From contig JAWQEG010001395.1 of NCBI GenBank assembly GCA_033782935.1, positions 1,582,501 through 1,646,500 of the forward strand: DNA of 64,000 nucleotides, read 5' to 3'. This DNA comes from Petrolisthes cinctipes. Its lineage: Eukaryota > Arthropoda > Malacostraca > Decapoda > Porcellanidae. Shown piece after piece: positions 1-10,363 of this stretch (its first letter is position 1; each line of letters opens with the position of its first letter). The notes below the pieces were generated by a model that worked only from the letters and a program-made list of their open reading frames with translations, searched no databases and had not been told where the DNA came from. Made by a program: the position numbers and the translations under genes.

Positions 1-51
1 GAGGCTTCCCAAGAATCAGTACTAAAGTAACACTATTCAAGGTCCTTTAGT

Positions 52-905
52 GGAATTGCCGTGGCTTGCGTGCTTCTTGGGAGGAACTGCGAGTTCTTCT
101 CTCTAGCTTCTCTCCTGCATGTGTTTCTCTCTAAGAGACAATGCTTGGGGACTACATTCCTGCCAGTCTTCCAGCATTTTATTCCTGCACTGTGCATGTT
201 ATTCCAGCACTGTGCATTTTATTCCAATTCATTTGAAGGGCAGGGTCATCATGATGGCTCTGCCATCCTAGTACGGCGAGTTGTTCCATGCACGAGCCTG
301 GAGCTTGACACTCCGCTCCAGGCTGTCGTAGTTATGGTTTTTATGGATCATCCCTACCCTGTGTGCATCTTATACCTTCCTCCCAGTGTTACAGTTGAAA
401 GGGGAGATCTCAACCGTCTTGTACGGGACCCTCCCTCTCCCTTTATTTTATTGGGTGATTTTAATGATCGTCATCTTCTGTGGGGTGACAGTTTGGTCAA
501 CCCCAGGGGTGTTTTATTGGCTTCTTTTATTGAGGATGAGGGATTAGGGTTTTTTAATACGAGAGATGTGACACATTTTAATAGCCCTACTGGGACTTTT
601 ACCGCCATTGACACTTTTCTCTGCTAACCCTGTGCTCTGTTGGATTTTACTTGGAGTGTGTTGCCCGACTTATATGATAATGACCACTTTCCTATACTTT
701 TAGAAAATAACAGGAACGAACCACAGTCTCATCTTCCTAGATGGAGATTAGAGAGAGCTAACTTCTTCGGTCTCTTCTGTAGCAGTTTTTGGTAGCTCTG
801 ACGAGGCTGTAACATATTTCACTATTATGCTCCACTCTGCTGCTCTCAACTCTATCCCTAAAACTTTTGGCCACTTTCCTAAACATCCTGTCCCTTGGTG
901 GACAC
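52..905 (+). pseudogene. LINE A: AP-endonuclease domain (broken)
   Basis: Endonuclease domain that in live elements nicks the target DNA to prime reverse transcription. The usual start of the domain is seen as WNCRGLRASWEELR from base 52, right after a TAG at 49-51 that stands where copy E has a CAG glutamine codon. The metal-binding GDFN motif is at about 450-475 and the terminal DHFPIL motif at about 682-700. The frame changes between these blocks (an open stretch ends at 627) and again before about 827, so the protein cannot be made intact. The same block on the minus strand at 44.3-45.2 kb (copy E) supports the assignment. Confidence 0.8.
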
Positions 906-1098
906 CAATCTGCACCACTGCTGTGCGAGAGAAGCACGCTGCTTTTTCTCGCCTTCATCCCAATTGTGGGGACCCAACTCTTTTAGAGGACTTCCGACGG
1001 GCAAGGGCTCAGGCTAGACGGGTTTTAAAAAAGGTACGACGTGCATCTTGGAAGGTCTATGTGTCTTCAATTAATACCAAAACCCCATTGTTTAGGAG

Positions 1099-2606
1099 AT
1101 GGCGGAGAAGTTTTCTCCTCGTTCTCCACCTGTTCTTAAGGTCAATGGAATTAAGATCATGGATGGTTTGACAGTGGCCAATACCATGGCGGAGGCTTTT
1201 GCAAAGGTCTCCAGCCGTGACTCTCGACCTCTGGCTGTCAGGCATGAGTTAAGAGCCAAGGAGCGTTCTGTACTGGATTTCTCAGGGAATGAGAATGAAA
1301 ATTATAACCATATATTTACCCTGAGAAACCTGCATTCTGCTCTCTCTCTCTGCGGCGACACTTCTCCTGGGCCAGACAGCATCCCATATGCAATGTTACG
1401 ACACTTGGGTGAGGAGGCGATCTCATTTCTTTTAGCTTTATATAACAGAATCTGGCTGGAGGGTGTCTTCCCTTCAGGGTGGAGGGTTGCTACCATCCTT
1501 CCTTTTCTCAAGCAGGGCAAGGACTCTGGTGTTGCCCTCAATTATCGACCAATTGCCTTGACCTCCTGTCTCTGTAAACTATTTGAAAAGATGGTGAATG
1601 TCAGACTGGTATACTTCTTGGAACGGGGTGATTTTCTGTCTCCGTCCCAGTCTGGCTTTCGTAAATACCGTTCCACTACAGATGCTCTGGTCAGGTTGGA
1701 AGCTGCTGCATGTGAGACCTTTGCACGACATCAACACCTTGTCTGTGTATTCTTCGATTTAGAGAAAGCCTATGACACTACATGGCAATATGGCATCCTG
1801 CAGCAACTCCATTTATATGGCCTGCGGGGTCGCCTTACACGCTTTCTTAAGGAGTTTCTCAGTAATCGCAGTTTTTCTGTGAGAGTTGGTACAACCCACT
1901 CAGCATCTGTTGCACAGGAGGAGGGCGTCCCCCAGGGAAGCGTCCTCAGTGTTACATTGTTTGCAGTAGCAATTAATGCCATTGCCTCATCCCTTCCAGA
2001 CGGTATAGCTAACTCAATGTACGTTGACGACCTAGCAGTCTGGTTTGCTGCTTCCCGTATGTCAGTGGCGGAGCGGCGCATGCAGCTTGCCCTTGACAGG
2101 GTGTCACGTTGGACTGATTCTCATGGGTTTCGATTTTCTCCTTCCAAGACAGTTGCTATGCACTTCTGCCGCATCCGAGGCATCCATCCGGATCCGGGCT
2201 TATTCATGTATGGTCATCGGATATGATGTGTCGAGGAGACTCGCTTTTTGGGTCTCCTTTTTGACAAACGTTTGACTTGGGTTCCCCACTTACGTACACT
2301 TAAGGTCTCTTGCCTCAAGGCTCTTAACCTGTTGAAGGTCCTGAGCCATACATCCTGGGGGGCTGATCGGGCCACCCTCCTCCGCCTATACCATGTTCTT
2401 ATTAGGTCAAAACTCGACTATGGGTGTGAAGTGTACTCTTCTGCCACCGATGCCCATCTCAGAGTTCTAGACCCTGTTCATCATGCTGGAGTACGTCTGG
2501 CGACCGGAGCCTTCAGGTCGTCCCCAATCCCCAGTCCCCTGGTGAACGCTAATGAGCCACCTCTTGATCTCCATCGACAGTCCTTGATGGTTCGTTGTTG
2601 GCATTG
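1099..2606 (+). pseudogene. LINE A: reverse transcriptase (two in-frame stops)
   Basis: Reverse transcriptase open for 375 codons and then, in the same frame, for 119 more. Visible motifs are NYRPIALTSCLCKLFEKM (finger), FFDLEKAYDTTW (catalytic Asp, motif A), GVPQGSVLS (motif B) and YVDD (motif C, at about 2016-2030). A TGA at 2224-2226 falls where the related copies encode an ordinary residue before CVEETRFLG; a second TGA at 2605-2607 replaces an Arg codon. The reading frame otherwise continues through the thumb region into RNase H. Two point nonsense changes in an otherwise alignable frame indicate moderate age. Confidence 0.85.
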
Positions 2607-2607
2607 A

Positions 2608-3604
2608 TTACATCGACTTCCTGACTCGCTTCCCTGCTTGTCAGTGTTATCTGATATCATGTCTCAGTACTATCTCCCGCAACCTTGCACACCATGGCCC
2701 TTTGGCTTCCGGATCAGGAAGGCTATGGAGGAGCTGGGCATTGATGACTTCCCGATTTGTTCTGTGCGGGTCCTCAGGGTGGCTCCATAACTTCTTCCAG
2801 AAGTTTTCAACTGCACCTGCTTTTCAGACAAGAAGGAATCCGTTCCTCCTCCAGTGGCTCGTTCCCTCTTTTTAGAACATGCCTTCTCTCACAGGGAGTC
2901 CCTCCCTGTGTACACTAATGGGTCAAACTCTGATGCTGGAGTTGGTTTGGGGGCAGTCTTTCCTGACTTTTGTTGTGGCGGCAGGCTCCTTTCTGTCATG
3001 TCCATTTTTACTGCCGAGCTCTAAGGCCATCTTTTATGCCTTGCAAGTGATTTTTACTCTCCGGCAGTCTTCTTTTACTATTTTTAGTGATTCCTGTAGT
3101 GCCTTGCAGGCCTTGGGCAATGTTAGCTTTTCCCATTTCCTGGTGTTGGCCGCAGAGTTACATTTTGTCATGTGGATGTAAATGGGAATGAGTGGGCTGA
3201 TGCCCTGGCTAAGGCTGCAGCCTCCAGTTCTCGGCCTCCTGCCATTCGTCATCCTGTAACTGCAGTGGCCCTTCGACCCTCCATAGATGCTGCCGTTCGT
3301 TCCTGCTGGCAGGACAGATGGGACGCCGCCGGGGCTAACAAGCTCCGTGGCATCCGTCAACGTTTTGTTTTATTGAGCTACAGTGGTCTGACCCGGCGGT
3401 GGAAGACTGCTCTTGCCCGTCTCTGCATTGGCCACTCACGTTTGACTCTTGGATTTTTAATGGAGAGGGCTCTCCCTCCCTACTGTCAGTACTGGGTGGG
3501 TACCGTTCATACAGTCTCTCCCAGATGGTCCGGGAGGAGGTTTATAGTGTGGGAGGGAGTACGCTCTCCTCTGTGGAGGAGGCTGGCCTCCTCCACTTGT
3601 TGTG
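2608..3604 (+). pseudogene. LINE A: connection and RNase H domain (catalytic Asp lost)
   Basis: Downstream continuation of the LINE A polyprotein. The RNase H start reads VYTNGSNSDAGVG, whereas copy B has VYTDGSKSDAGVG at the same place, so the first catalytic Asp is Asn here. A later block, GNEWADALAKAA (about 3181-3215), carries the terminal RNase H Asp. Stops and frame changes occur at about 3022 and 3181. The C-terminal Cys/His segment present in copy B (CPSLGDLRRRHLSEY) is missing because of a small deletion near 3490. The copy could not supply RNase H activity. Confidence 0.75.
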
Positions 3605-3920
3605 AATTTTATTATATATATGGCCTTTGTTTTTTTGTAGATAGTTCAATGTTTTTAATTTTGATTTTTTTATATATTTTACTTCAGTTAATTAGATTAT
3701 TTAAGAAAAAAAATGATTTTTTGTTGATATGTCCTTTTAATTCTGCTGCTTCTCCATTTTGGGGTAATGGAGCCTGGATAATATGTATTATATTTTATTA
3801 ATGATATAAATGACCATATTTTAAAATCCTTAGAATTTAATATGTTGGGCGGTATATGACCTTGGCTGTTGCGCTGCCAGATGCCTAGTGGCATTTACTA
3901 ATCAATTAAATAAAAATATG

Positions 3921-4075
3921 GCAGGACGTGCATCTTGGAAGGCCTATGTGTCTTCAATTTATACTAAAACTCAGCTCACCCAAGTATTCAGGAGAGTCCG
4001 TAAGATTACGGGTAAGTTATCTCCTAGTCCTCCACCTGTCCTTAAGGTCAATGGAGTTAAGATCATGGATGGTTT
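3921..4075 (+). mobile_element. LINE copy C, left part (older copy split by copy B)
   Basis: Matches the 1035-1170 segment of copy A (linker between endonuclease and reverse transcriptase). It starts almost immediately after the tail of copy A and is interrupted at 4075 by copy B; the matching sequence resumes at 6652. It retains a 22-bp stretch lost from copy A in the ACCCAAGTATTCAGGAGAGT region. Confidence 0.8.
4062..4075 (+). repeat. Target-site duplication, left (LINE B)
   Basis: ATCATGGATGGTTT occurs at 4062-4075 and again at 6652-6665, exactly bordering copy B. Removing B plus one copy of the 14-mer restores a continuous LINE C sequence collinear with copy A around 1155-1185. Confidence 0.9.
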
Positions 4076-4529
4076 CCCCCCCAACGGGAACCGCCTTGAC
4101 GTGGTGTCGGGGCTTGCGTGTCTCTGAGACCTGGTGAGCTAGACTAGAGGGGGCTCCGGCCCCTGCTCTGCCCAGATTTCGGGGAGAGAGGGCTTCCCAT
4201 GCTAGTAAGGTCGCCAGTGAGAGACCAGGCTAAATGGTTCCCATGCATTAGGCTGCCAGTACGGGCCAACAGCGCTGCCCTCCGGAGGGACTGCCCTCTA
4301 GGGGCCGTCCTATGTTGGATGGTCGGGTGTCTGGGCCGGGAGATGTTGGGGAAGGGGGTCTCAGCACCGTCGTGGGCAAACTTTCGAGCCATTGGGGCTG
4401 CTTTTTAAAACGAGTGGCCCCGTGGGGGAAGAGGTACCCCACCCACGGCGACCAGCGCTCGGTCCCCTTATCTGCCCGGTAGGTAGTAGCTCTTGGCTCC
4501 TAGGGCCAAAAACACTTAACCAATGATAT

Positions 4530-4877
4530 ATGGATACAGAAAAGCCCCAATCTCTTCCTCGAGCGGTGGTCGACCAGGCCCTCGAGACGTCACTCTCTGG
4601 TCGTGGTAAGATGCAGAAAGCTGCAAATAAGAGTAGACCTAGCAGGTCGGGTGTTGTGTCGAAGAACCCTGTTAGCGATTTGGACACGTTAATGTTAACG
4701 AATGTACTCGCATCCTTTACCTATGGCACTATCCACTCCATTTTTAATTGTTTTGGAGTAGTCCTCCGAATCCGAATCACATATGACAGTGATTGTAGGT
4801 CTAATCGGTGCTATATTACTTTCAATACAAAAGATTCTCTGACACGGTGGGGGATACTCATTGTAAAGTTCAGATGA
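4530..4877 (+). pseudogene. LINE B: ORF1 N-terminal fragment
   Basis: Encodes a stretch starting near SLPRAVVDQALETSLSGRG and running to DSDCRSNRCYITFNTKDS. The same block occurs in copy F at about 62335-62640, which confirms it as part of the LINE family rather than chance coding. ORF1 of I-like LINEs makes an RNA-binding, gag-like protein; this N-terminal part carries no motif I can name. It is cut at about 4877, where sequence from the far end of ORF2 begins. Confidence 0.65.
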
Positions 4878-4883
4878 TGCGGT

Positions 4884-6338
4884 CCATCTCCTTTTTGACA
4901 AACGTTTGACTTGGATTCCCCACTTACGTACACTTAAGGTCTCTTGCCTCAAAGCTCTTAACCTGTTGAGGGTCCTGAGCCATACATCCTGGGGGTCTGA
5001 TCGGGCCACCCTCCTCCGCCTATACCATGTTCTTATTAGGTCAAAACTCGACTATGGGTGTAAGGTGTACTCTTCTGCCACCGATGCCCATCTCAGAGTT
5101 CTAGACCCTGTTCATCATGCTGGAGTACGTCTGGCGACCGGAGCCTTCAGGTCGTCCCCAATCCCCAGTCTCCTGGTGGACGCTAATAAGCCACATCTTG
5201 ATCTCCGTCGCCAGTCCTTGATGGTTCGTTGTTGGCATCGATTACATCGACTTCCTGACTCCCTACCTTGCTTGGCGGTGTCATCTGATATCATGTCTCA
5301 GTACTACCTTTTACATTCTCGTGCACCATGGCCCTTTGGCTTCCGAGTCAAGAAGGCTATGGAAGAGATGGGCATAGATGACTTCCAGATTTGTCCTGTG
5401 AGGGTCCCCAGGGTGGCTCCATGGCTTCTTCCAGAAGTTTTCCCCTGCACCTGCTTTACAGACAAGAAGGAATCTCTTCCTCCTCCAGTGGCTCGTTCCC
5501 TCTTTTTAGAACATGCCTTCACTCACAGGGAGTCCCTCCCTGTGTACACTGATGGGTCAAAGTCTGATGCTGGAGTTGGCTTTGGAGTTGTATTTCTTGA
5601 CTTTTGCCGTTGAGGCAGGCTCCCTTCTGTCATGTCCATTTTTAATGCTGAGCTCTCGGCCATTTTATATGCCCTCAAAGTGATTTTTACTCTCCGGCAG
5701 CCTTCGTTTACTATTTTTAGCGATTCCTGTAGTGCCTTGCAGGCCTTGTGCAATTTTACTCTTCCCATCCCCTGGTGTTGGCCATTCTTGAGTGGCTTGT
5801 CCTCCTGGGTCGTCGTGGCCGGAAAGTCACTTTTTGTTGGGTCCCGGCCCATGTGGGTGTTGATGGGAATGAGCGGGCTGACGCCCTGGCTAAGGCTGTG
5901 GTCTCCAATTCCCGGCCTCCTGCCAGGCGTCATCCTGTTCCTGCAGTGGACCTTCGACCCTACATAGATGCTACCGTTCGTTCCTGCTGGCAGGACAGAT
6001 GGGACGCCGTCGGGGCTAACAAGCTCCGCGACATCTGCCAGCGCCTTGGTTTGTGGAGTTACAGTGGCCTGTCCCGCCGGTGGGAGACGGCTCTTGTCCG
6101 TCTCCGCATTGGCCACACATTATTGACTCATGGCTTTTTAATGGAGAGGGCTCACCCTCCCTACTGTGATGATTGTCTTGTCCCTTTGACAGTACGGCAT
6201 CTTATTGTCGAGTGTCCCAGCCTTGGGGACCTTCGTCGTAGGCACCTCTCCGAGTACCGGAAGGGTGACGGTTCTTATAGTCTCTCCCAGGTGCTCGGGG
6301 AGGAGGCTTGTAGTGTGGGAGGGAACACCCTCTCCTAA
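4884..6338 (+). pseudogene. LINE B: reverse transcriptase tail, RNase H and C-terminal Cys/His segment
   Basis: The frame picks up at the LLFDKRLTW-like thumb region and runs through IRSKLDYGCKVYSS to RNase H (VYTDGSKSDAGVGFG at about 5545-5590, ending at GNERADALAKAV about 5866-5900). The first catalytic Asp is retained, unlike copy A. A TGA near 5611-5613 and a frameshift near 5755 break it. The C-terminus carries YCDDCLVPLTVRHLIVECPS, a possible zinc-binding segment. Neighbouring copies A and H give the same order. Confidence 0.8.
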
Positions 6339-6651
6339 GTGGAGGAGGCTGGCCTCCTCCAAAAGTTGTGAATTTTATTATATTTATGGCTTTTTAGATA
6401 GTTCAACGTTTTCTTATCTTTTATATATTTTACTTGAATTAGTCAGGTTTTTTTTTTTTTTTAGTATAAATGTGCCTTTTAGTTTGTATGTTCTTTTATT
6501 CATGCTGCCTATCCCTTTCGGGGTGGAGAAGTCTGTTTAGTTTGTGTAAATATTTTATTAATGATGTAGATGACTACTTTGTGTTGGGCGGTATATGACC
6601 ATAGCTGTTGCGCCGCCAAATGCCTCATGGCATTTCTAAATCAATCAATCA

Positions 6652-6814
6652 ATCATGGATGGTTTATCAGTATCCAACACCATGGCAGATGTTTTTGCAG
6701 GAGTCTCTAGCCGTTACTCTCAGCCTCTGGCTGTCAGTCATGAGTTGGGAGCCTACGAGCTCCCAGGAGAATGAAAGTTATAATCATATATTCATCCTGA
6801 GAGGCCCGAACTAT

Positions 6815-6863
<49 letters not shown>

Positions 6864-7052
6864 GGTAACATTTCTCCAGGGCCAGATAATATCCCATATG
6901 CAATGTTGCGACACTTGGGTGAAAAGGCGATCTTATTTCTTCTTGCTTTATAAAACAAAATCTGGCTTTCCTTCTAGGTGGAGTGTTGCTACCATCCTTC
7001 CTTTCCCAGAGCCAGACAAGGACTCAAGTGTCGCCCCCAATTATCGACCTCT
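6652..7052 (+). mobile_element. LINE copy C, right part (with the right target-site duplication)
   Basis: Resumes the LINE C sequence after copy B. 6652-6665 is the second copy of the 14-bp target duplication; 6666-7052 corresponds to about 1169-1552 of copy A, including the region before the catalytic core of the reverse transcriptase. Homology stops near 7052 (after a CAATTATCGACC match). A CT-repeat expansion sits inside it at 6816-6861. Confidence 0.8.
6816..6861 (+). repeat. (CT)23 microsatellite grown inside LINE coding sequence
   Basis: 46 bp of perfect CT. Copy A has only a CTCTCTCTCTCTG run at the homologous position (about 1338-1352), so this tract expanded after insertion. Confidence 0.95.
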
Positions 7053-7554
7053 CTGCTTTATTTAACATTTTATTACCAAGCTTTTAATGTACAGCCACTT
7101 CGGTCCTCTCTCACTTCTTCCAAATTTGATAACAAAGCACGTATCTGCATTAATTATAGAATTGCCGATTAAAAAAATTTAACAAATAATTCATACATGT
7201 TATTAGTTGAATACTACACGATCCTTTCCTCAACGTTTCTAAATAAACTCACGTTTCTGAACATCATCCTGCTACAGAACAGGCCTCGTCCTACAGGGTA
7301 ATACAATATATTTGCTGCATAAATGTAATTTAACAATCATTGCAGTTTTTAATAAATTAAGCAACACACATATGGATATTTCAGAAGCCTAGTTTTGAAG
7401 TATATTTGAAATGAATGTTTTCATTATAATGTAGCTGAAATGTTAGTACCTACATTTTAAAAACTTATTATCAATTGTTACCAGGAGAAAATGACTTGCT
7501 AATAGCTGTAGCTAATGATCATATTATGTCTTACATATTAGTAATGATACTAAC
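7053..7554. other. AT-rich sequence with no recognised gene
   Basis: Follows the end of LINE C. I see no coding pattern or repeat structure. It lies immediately downstream (on the minus strand) of the candidate exon ending at 7555, so it would be intronic. Confidence 0.5.
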
Positions 7555-7717
7555 CTTGGAGCAGGCGAATCGGACGAGCCTCTGATGGAAGTTGAATGAA
7601 GGAGATGACCACAGGGGCTTGAAAACTCTGAGACCGCCTTGCTTGGTCCACTCAGCCGCCTGCACTACCTGCCACCTACCGTCCCCACCAGCCTCCAACG
7701 ACCCCACTGCCACCCAA
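7555..7717 (-). CDS. Candidate host exon: ionotropic-receptor-like extracellular segment entering the ligand-binding domain
   Basis: On the minus strand an open 163-bp block lies between an AG acceptor (CTGAAAG, exon start 7717) and a GTTAGT donor (intron from 7554). It begins with one base that completes the codon left by the 11.1-kb exon, and ends on a codon boundary. The translation contains WVAVGSLEAGGDG, then GRWQVVQAAEWTKQGGL and NFHQRLVRFACSK. A W...W...GL pattern followed by a hydrophobic strand is what precedes the first ligand-binding lobe in arthropod ionotropic receptors and glutamate receptors; the family call is inference. The acceptor lacks a good pyrimidine tract. The rest of the receptor (ligand-binding lobes, channel) would lie left of the window. 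Confidence 0.45.
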
Positions 7718-7989
7718 CTTTCAGGTATAATGTCCGTTCAGTAGTTATTATTTAACTGTTTTAGAGCAATGTGTAAAGACAATGGAAATTCTCTGAACTT
7801 ACAATAATGTAAACCCGTTATTCCTTCCATAAGAAGCATAATTCACGTACTGTCCCCGACAAAACCGAAGCCCCTCACCCTGCGCTATACTAAACCCCAG
7901 TGCTGGTATAGCATCTAATACTAGTTCATTTATGATTCAACAAATCCAGCAGTCAAGTAGGAGGAAGTTGAAGGGGATTGAGGGATTGT

Positions 7990-8275
7990 AGGAGATAATG
8001 AGACAAAGCTTACTGCAAAATACCCCACTTGTAGGTCTTGTGGCAACGTGGACTTGGGCCCACAGCACTGGCTGTGGTATCAAAGACATTCCCCAATCTC
8101 CCTGGCGGTCGGACGCCCTATGAATCCCAGGCCCAGTAAGCTCTGGTCGCATCTTTCTGGGATTTGCTTTGGTAGCCCAGGTATATAGGGCCAGCCCCTC
8201 CAGTGATTACCGGGGGTCTGTGGGGCAAAAGGCCATTCTGCCCCGGGAGAACATCATCAACAACAACTGCAATAA
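7990..8275 (+). repeat. Dispersed repeat, copy 1
   Basis: Shares an ordered series of blocks with 9455-9720: a TTGTGGCAACGTGGACTTGG-like start, CAGAGACATTCC/CAAAGACATTCC, CAATCTCCC.GG.GGTCGGA, GGGAGAACA and then a CAACAACAAC stretch. No coding potential seen. Probably an old interspersed repeat of unknown class. Confidence 0.55.
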
Positions 8276-8298
8276 TTTGCCCACAACTGTATAGCAAG

Positions 8299-8801
8299 AT
8301 ATGGGGGATATGGAAGTGTGTGCTAGTGGTGTCATATCTTGCCACATATAATATGAAGGTATTCACATTAGTTCATTTAATAAAGAACATTCTGCTTCAT
8401 GATTCTTATGCAGGTATTGTGTAAATACTTCACAGCATTTAGTGCATGATAACAAATAGTGAATGCAATACGAGTACAATATACAATTATGTTACATCGG
8501 TTGTTTGTGTGTTACATCATAATTTTAAAAAATTGGTGTAAGATGAAATTGTGTTAATAAGTGACACGAATGTCAGTATGTAAATGATTAATATCCGGAT
8601 ATATTTTCGTACTTAAAGATTCCACTTATCTCTCCCCACTTCAAGAACCATTCCTCACCTCTCGATTACAGGCACCCTTCTTATCTGGGAGCTCCCACAG
8701 AGAATAGAGCAGATATCACTACTATAGTGTTTCGGGATGACTATCTCGGCCAACGTTGACAACGGTGGGTGGATCTCACGGGAGTGTGGCCAGTGTACAG
8801 T
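8299..8801 (+). repeat. Single-arm relative of the 12.1-13.2 kb foldback element
   Basis: Aligns through its length with 12617-13156 (part of the spacer plus the right arm of the foldback element): shared blocks include AAGTGTGT.TAGTGGT, TTGCCACAT.TAATAT, TGACACGAATGTCAGTAT, and the terminal GTTTCGGG..GA.TATCTCGGCCAACGTTGACAAC. The left arm is absent. Non-coding. Confidence 0.7.
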
Positions 8802-9454
8802 CGTAGTAAAAAATAATCATCCATATATGGGTATTTCAAACAATTTGCTATCTAATGTTTTAACGTTTACATATGATGTTATTATTTGAAGTAGTGCATA
8901 GCTTTTTCTGTAATTACCATATATGTGCGTAAAAATAACAGTGACATTATATTTCACATTGTTGTGTTGAAAAATGTGATTCTGACATGTTTTATACTTA
9001 AAGCAGAGCGGGAAATCGTAAATAGAATGGAAAATGTAAATTTTGAGTCGCGGTCATTCTAAGGTGGCTACCCATCCTACTGACGTCCATTTAGTCTTCC
9101 CAAGTACAACAGAAGACCGATAAAGGTTTATACTTCAATAGCCTGTATCATTTATTCATGTAGCGTGAGTGGTTTACACGTTATTAGCCGTCAAATGTGT
9201 TGTTTACATCGTGAGCGCGAGTGCAGGAGGAAGGCCTGCAATACAGAGCTGGCACGCTCCAGAAGGGCCGAGCTTCAGTGGTTAATCTTTTCCTCATATA
9301 AGTTCAACAGTTCTCTCGCCAAGAGCTCTTGTCAATAATGTATAACTATAGTGACTACATTGCAGTATTTTTGACCAGTTAACTAATACGAAGAGTATTG
9401 CAACAACTCTCTCTTTTGTTTACGACTGCCACATGAACTCTGGTACTCGGAAAC
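8802..9454. other. No recognised feature
   Basis: Unassigned AT-rich sequence between two repeats; no open frame, splice-flanked exon or inverted repeat that I can support. Confidence 0.4.
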
Positions 9455-9720
9455 CAGTCCTTGTGGTAATATGGACTTGGACCCAAAGCAATGTTTATAG
9501 AATCAGAGACATTCCTCCCAATCTCCCAGGTGGTCGGAGGCTCTCAGACCTCCTGGTTCGGTGAGCTCTAATCCCATATCCCTGGAATTTGTTTCCGTAG
9601 CCCAGAGATAGCAACAATTTTATTGTAATTTGTTTCTGTACTGTGACCGTAGCTTACCAGGGGTGTGTGGGACAGATGTCATATGCCCAGGGAGAACAGT
9701 AGCAACAACAACGAACATGG
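9455..9720 (+). repeat. Dispersed repeat, copy 2
   Basis: Diverged partner of 7990-8275 in the same orientation, with an additional 30-bp or so T/G-rich insertion near 9620-9650. No coding potential. Confidence 0.55.
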
Positions 9721-9763
9721 ACAAGTACTTCTTACTCTGTTTCAGGATATAATCATGTTCCCC

Positions 9764-9764
<1 letters not shown>

Positions 9765-9802
<38 letters not shown>
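9765..9802 (+). repeat. (AC)19 microsatellite
   Basis: 38 bp of perfect AC repeat. Confidence 0.97.
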
Positions 9803-9805
<3 letters not shown>

Positions 9806-10217
9806 GTATAATTCATTGTCGGTAAACTATTGTTATATTATCAGAAAGCCTTGCCTCATCAATGCCTCTTATCCCTTAGCTCCTTTTCCCTCCTCTCATT
9901 TGACTGAGCCATCTGTTGGATCATGCATGAACCAAATCCAATTATTTTAGCGCAAGGGTGAAGGTAGTCGGTATTGTCGGGGACTACGTTTCCCGCCATC
10001 ATCAAACCTAACTTCTTAAGAAATGGACTGATACTGTGCAAGCAAAGTTTTTATTAGATATCCATTCTTCAATATATACATATAATTTTATTCGAAGATA
10101 GAAAATAATGGACTAGAATTATAAACTGCAATAGAATTCTCCCTATATGAGCAAAATGTAAAGAAAGTAATTTGCAGTTTTTACAATGGTCTTAGATTAA
10201 GGTAAAATTGTAATTAA

Positions 10218-10241
10218 TATATATATATATATATATATATG
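10218..10241 (+). repeat. (TA)12 microsatellite
   Basis: Perfect TA run in AT-rich non-coding DNA. Confidence 0.9.
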
Positions 10242-10363
10242 GATAATTTGATAAGTGCTTGAAAGTCAAACACCAGAGACTAAACTTTCTCAATTAATAC
10301 TAAATGAAAGTTAAGAAATACAATTTCGAACGCACTGTGAAAATGACTGATTATATATCGATT

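Larger units (their letters stand above)
1..3918 (+). mobile_element. LINE copy A (I/Jockey-like non-LTR retrotransposon with RNase H), enters from the left edge
   Basis: A long non-LTR retrotransposon copy with, in order, an AP-type endonuclease (about 52-905), reverse transcriptase (about 1099-2606), RNase H (about 2879-3604), a 3' untranslated region and a short AATC-type tail near 3905-3918. Bases 1-50 match the region just upstream of the endonuclease in copy E (minus strand, around 45.2 kb), so the element continues left of the window into its first ORF. An RNase H after the reverse transcriptase is typical of the I group of LINEs; the clade call is inference. Several stops and a frame change show the copy is dead. 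Confidence 0.9.
4076..6651 (+). mobile_element. LINE copy B, internally deleted, inserted into copy C
   Basis: A 2.58-kb derivative of the same LINE family. It keeps a C/G-rich 5' leader (4076-4530), the N-terminal part of ORF1 (4530-4877), then jumps to the reverse transcriptase thumb (4884 on), RNase H, the 3' UTR and a tail of AATC repeats (6639-6651). The endonuclease and the catalytic core of the reverse transcriptase are absent. It is flanked by 14-bp duplications, so it moved as this deleted form or was deleted after insertion. It is flanked on both sides by the older copy C. Confidence 0.88.
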
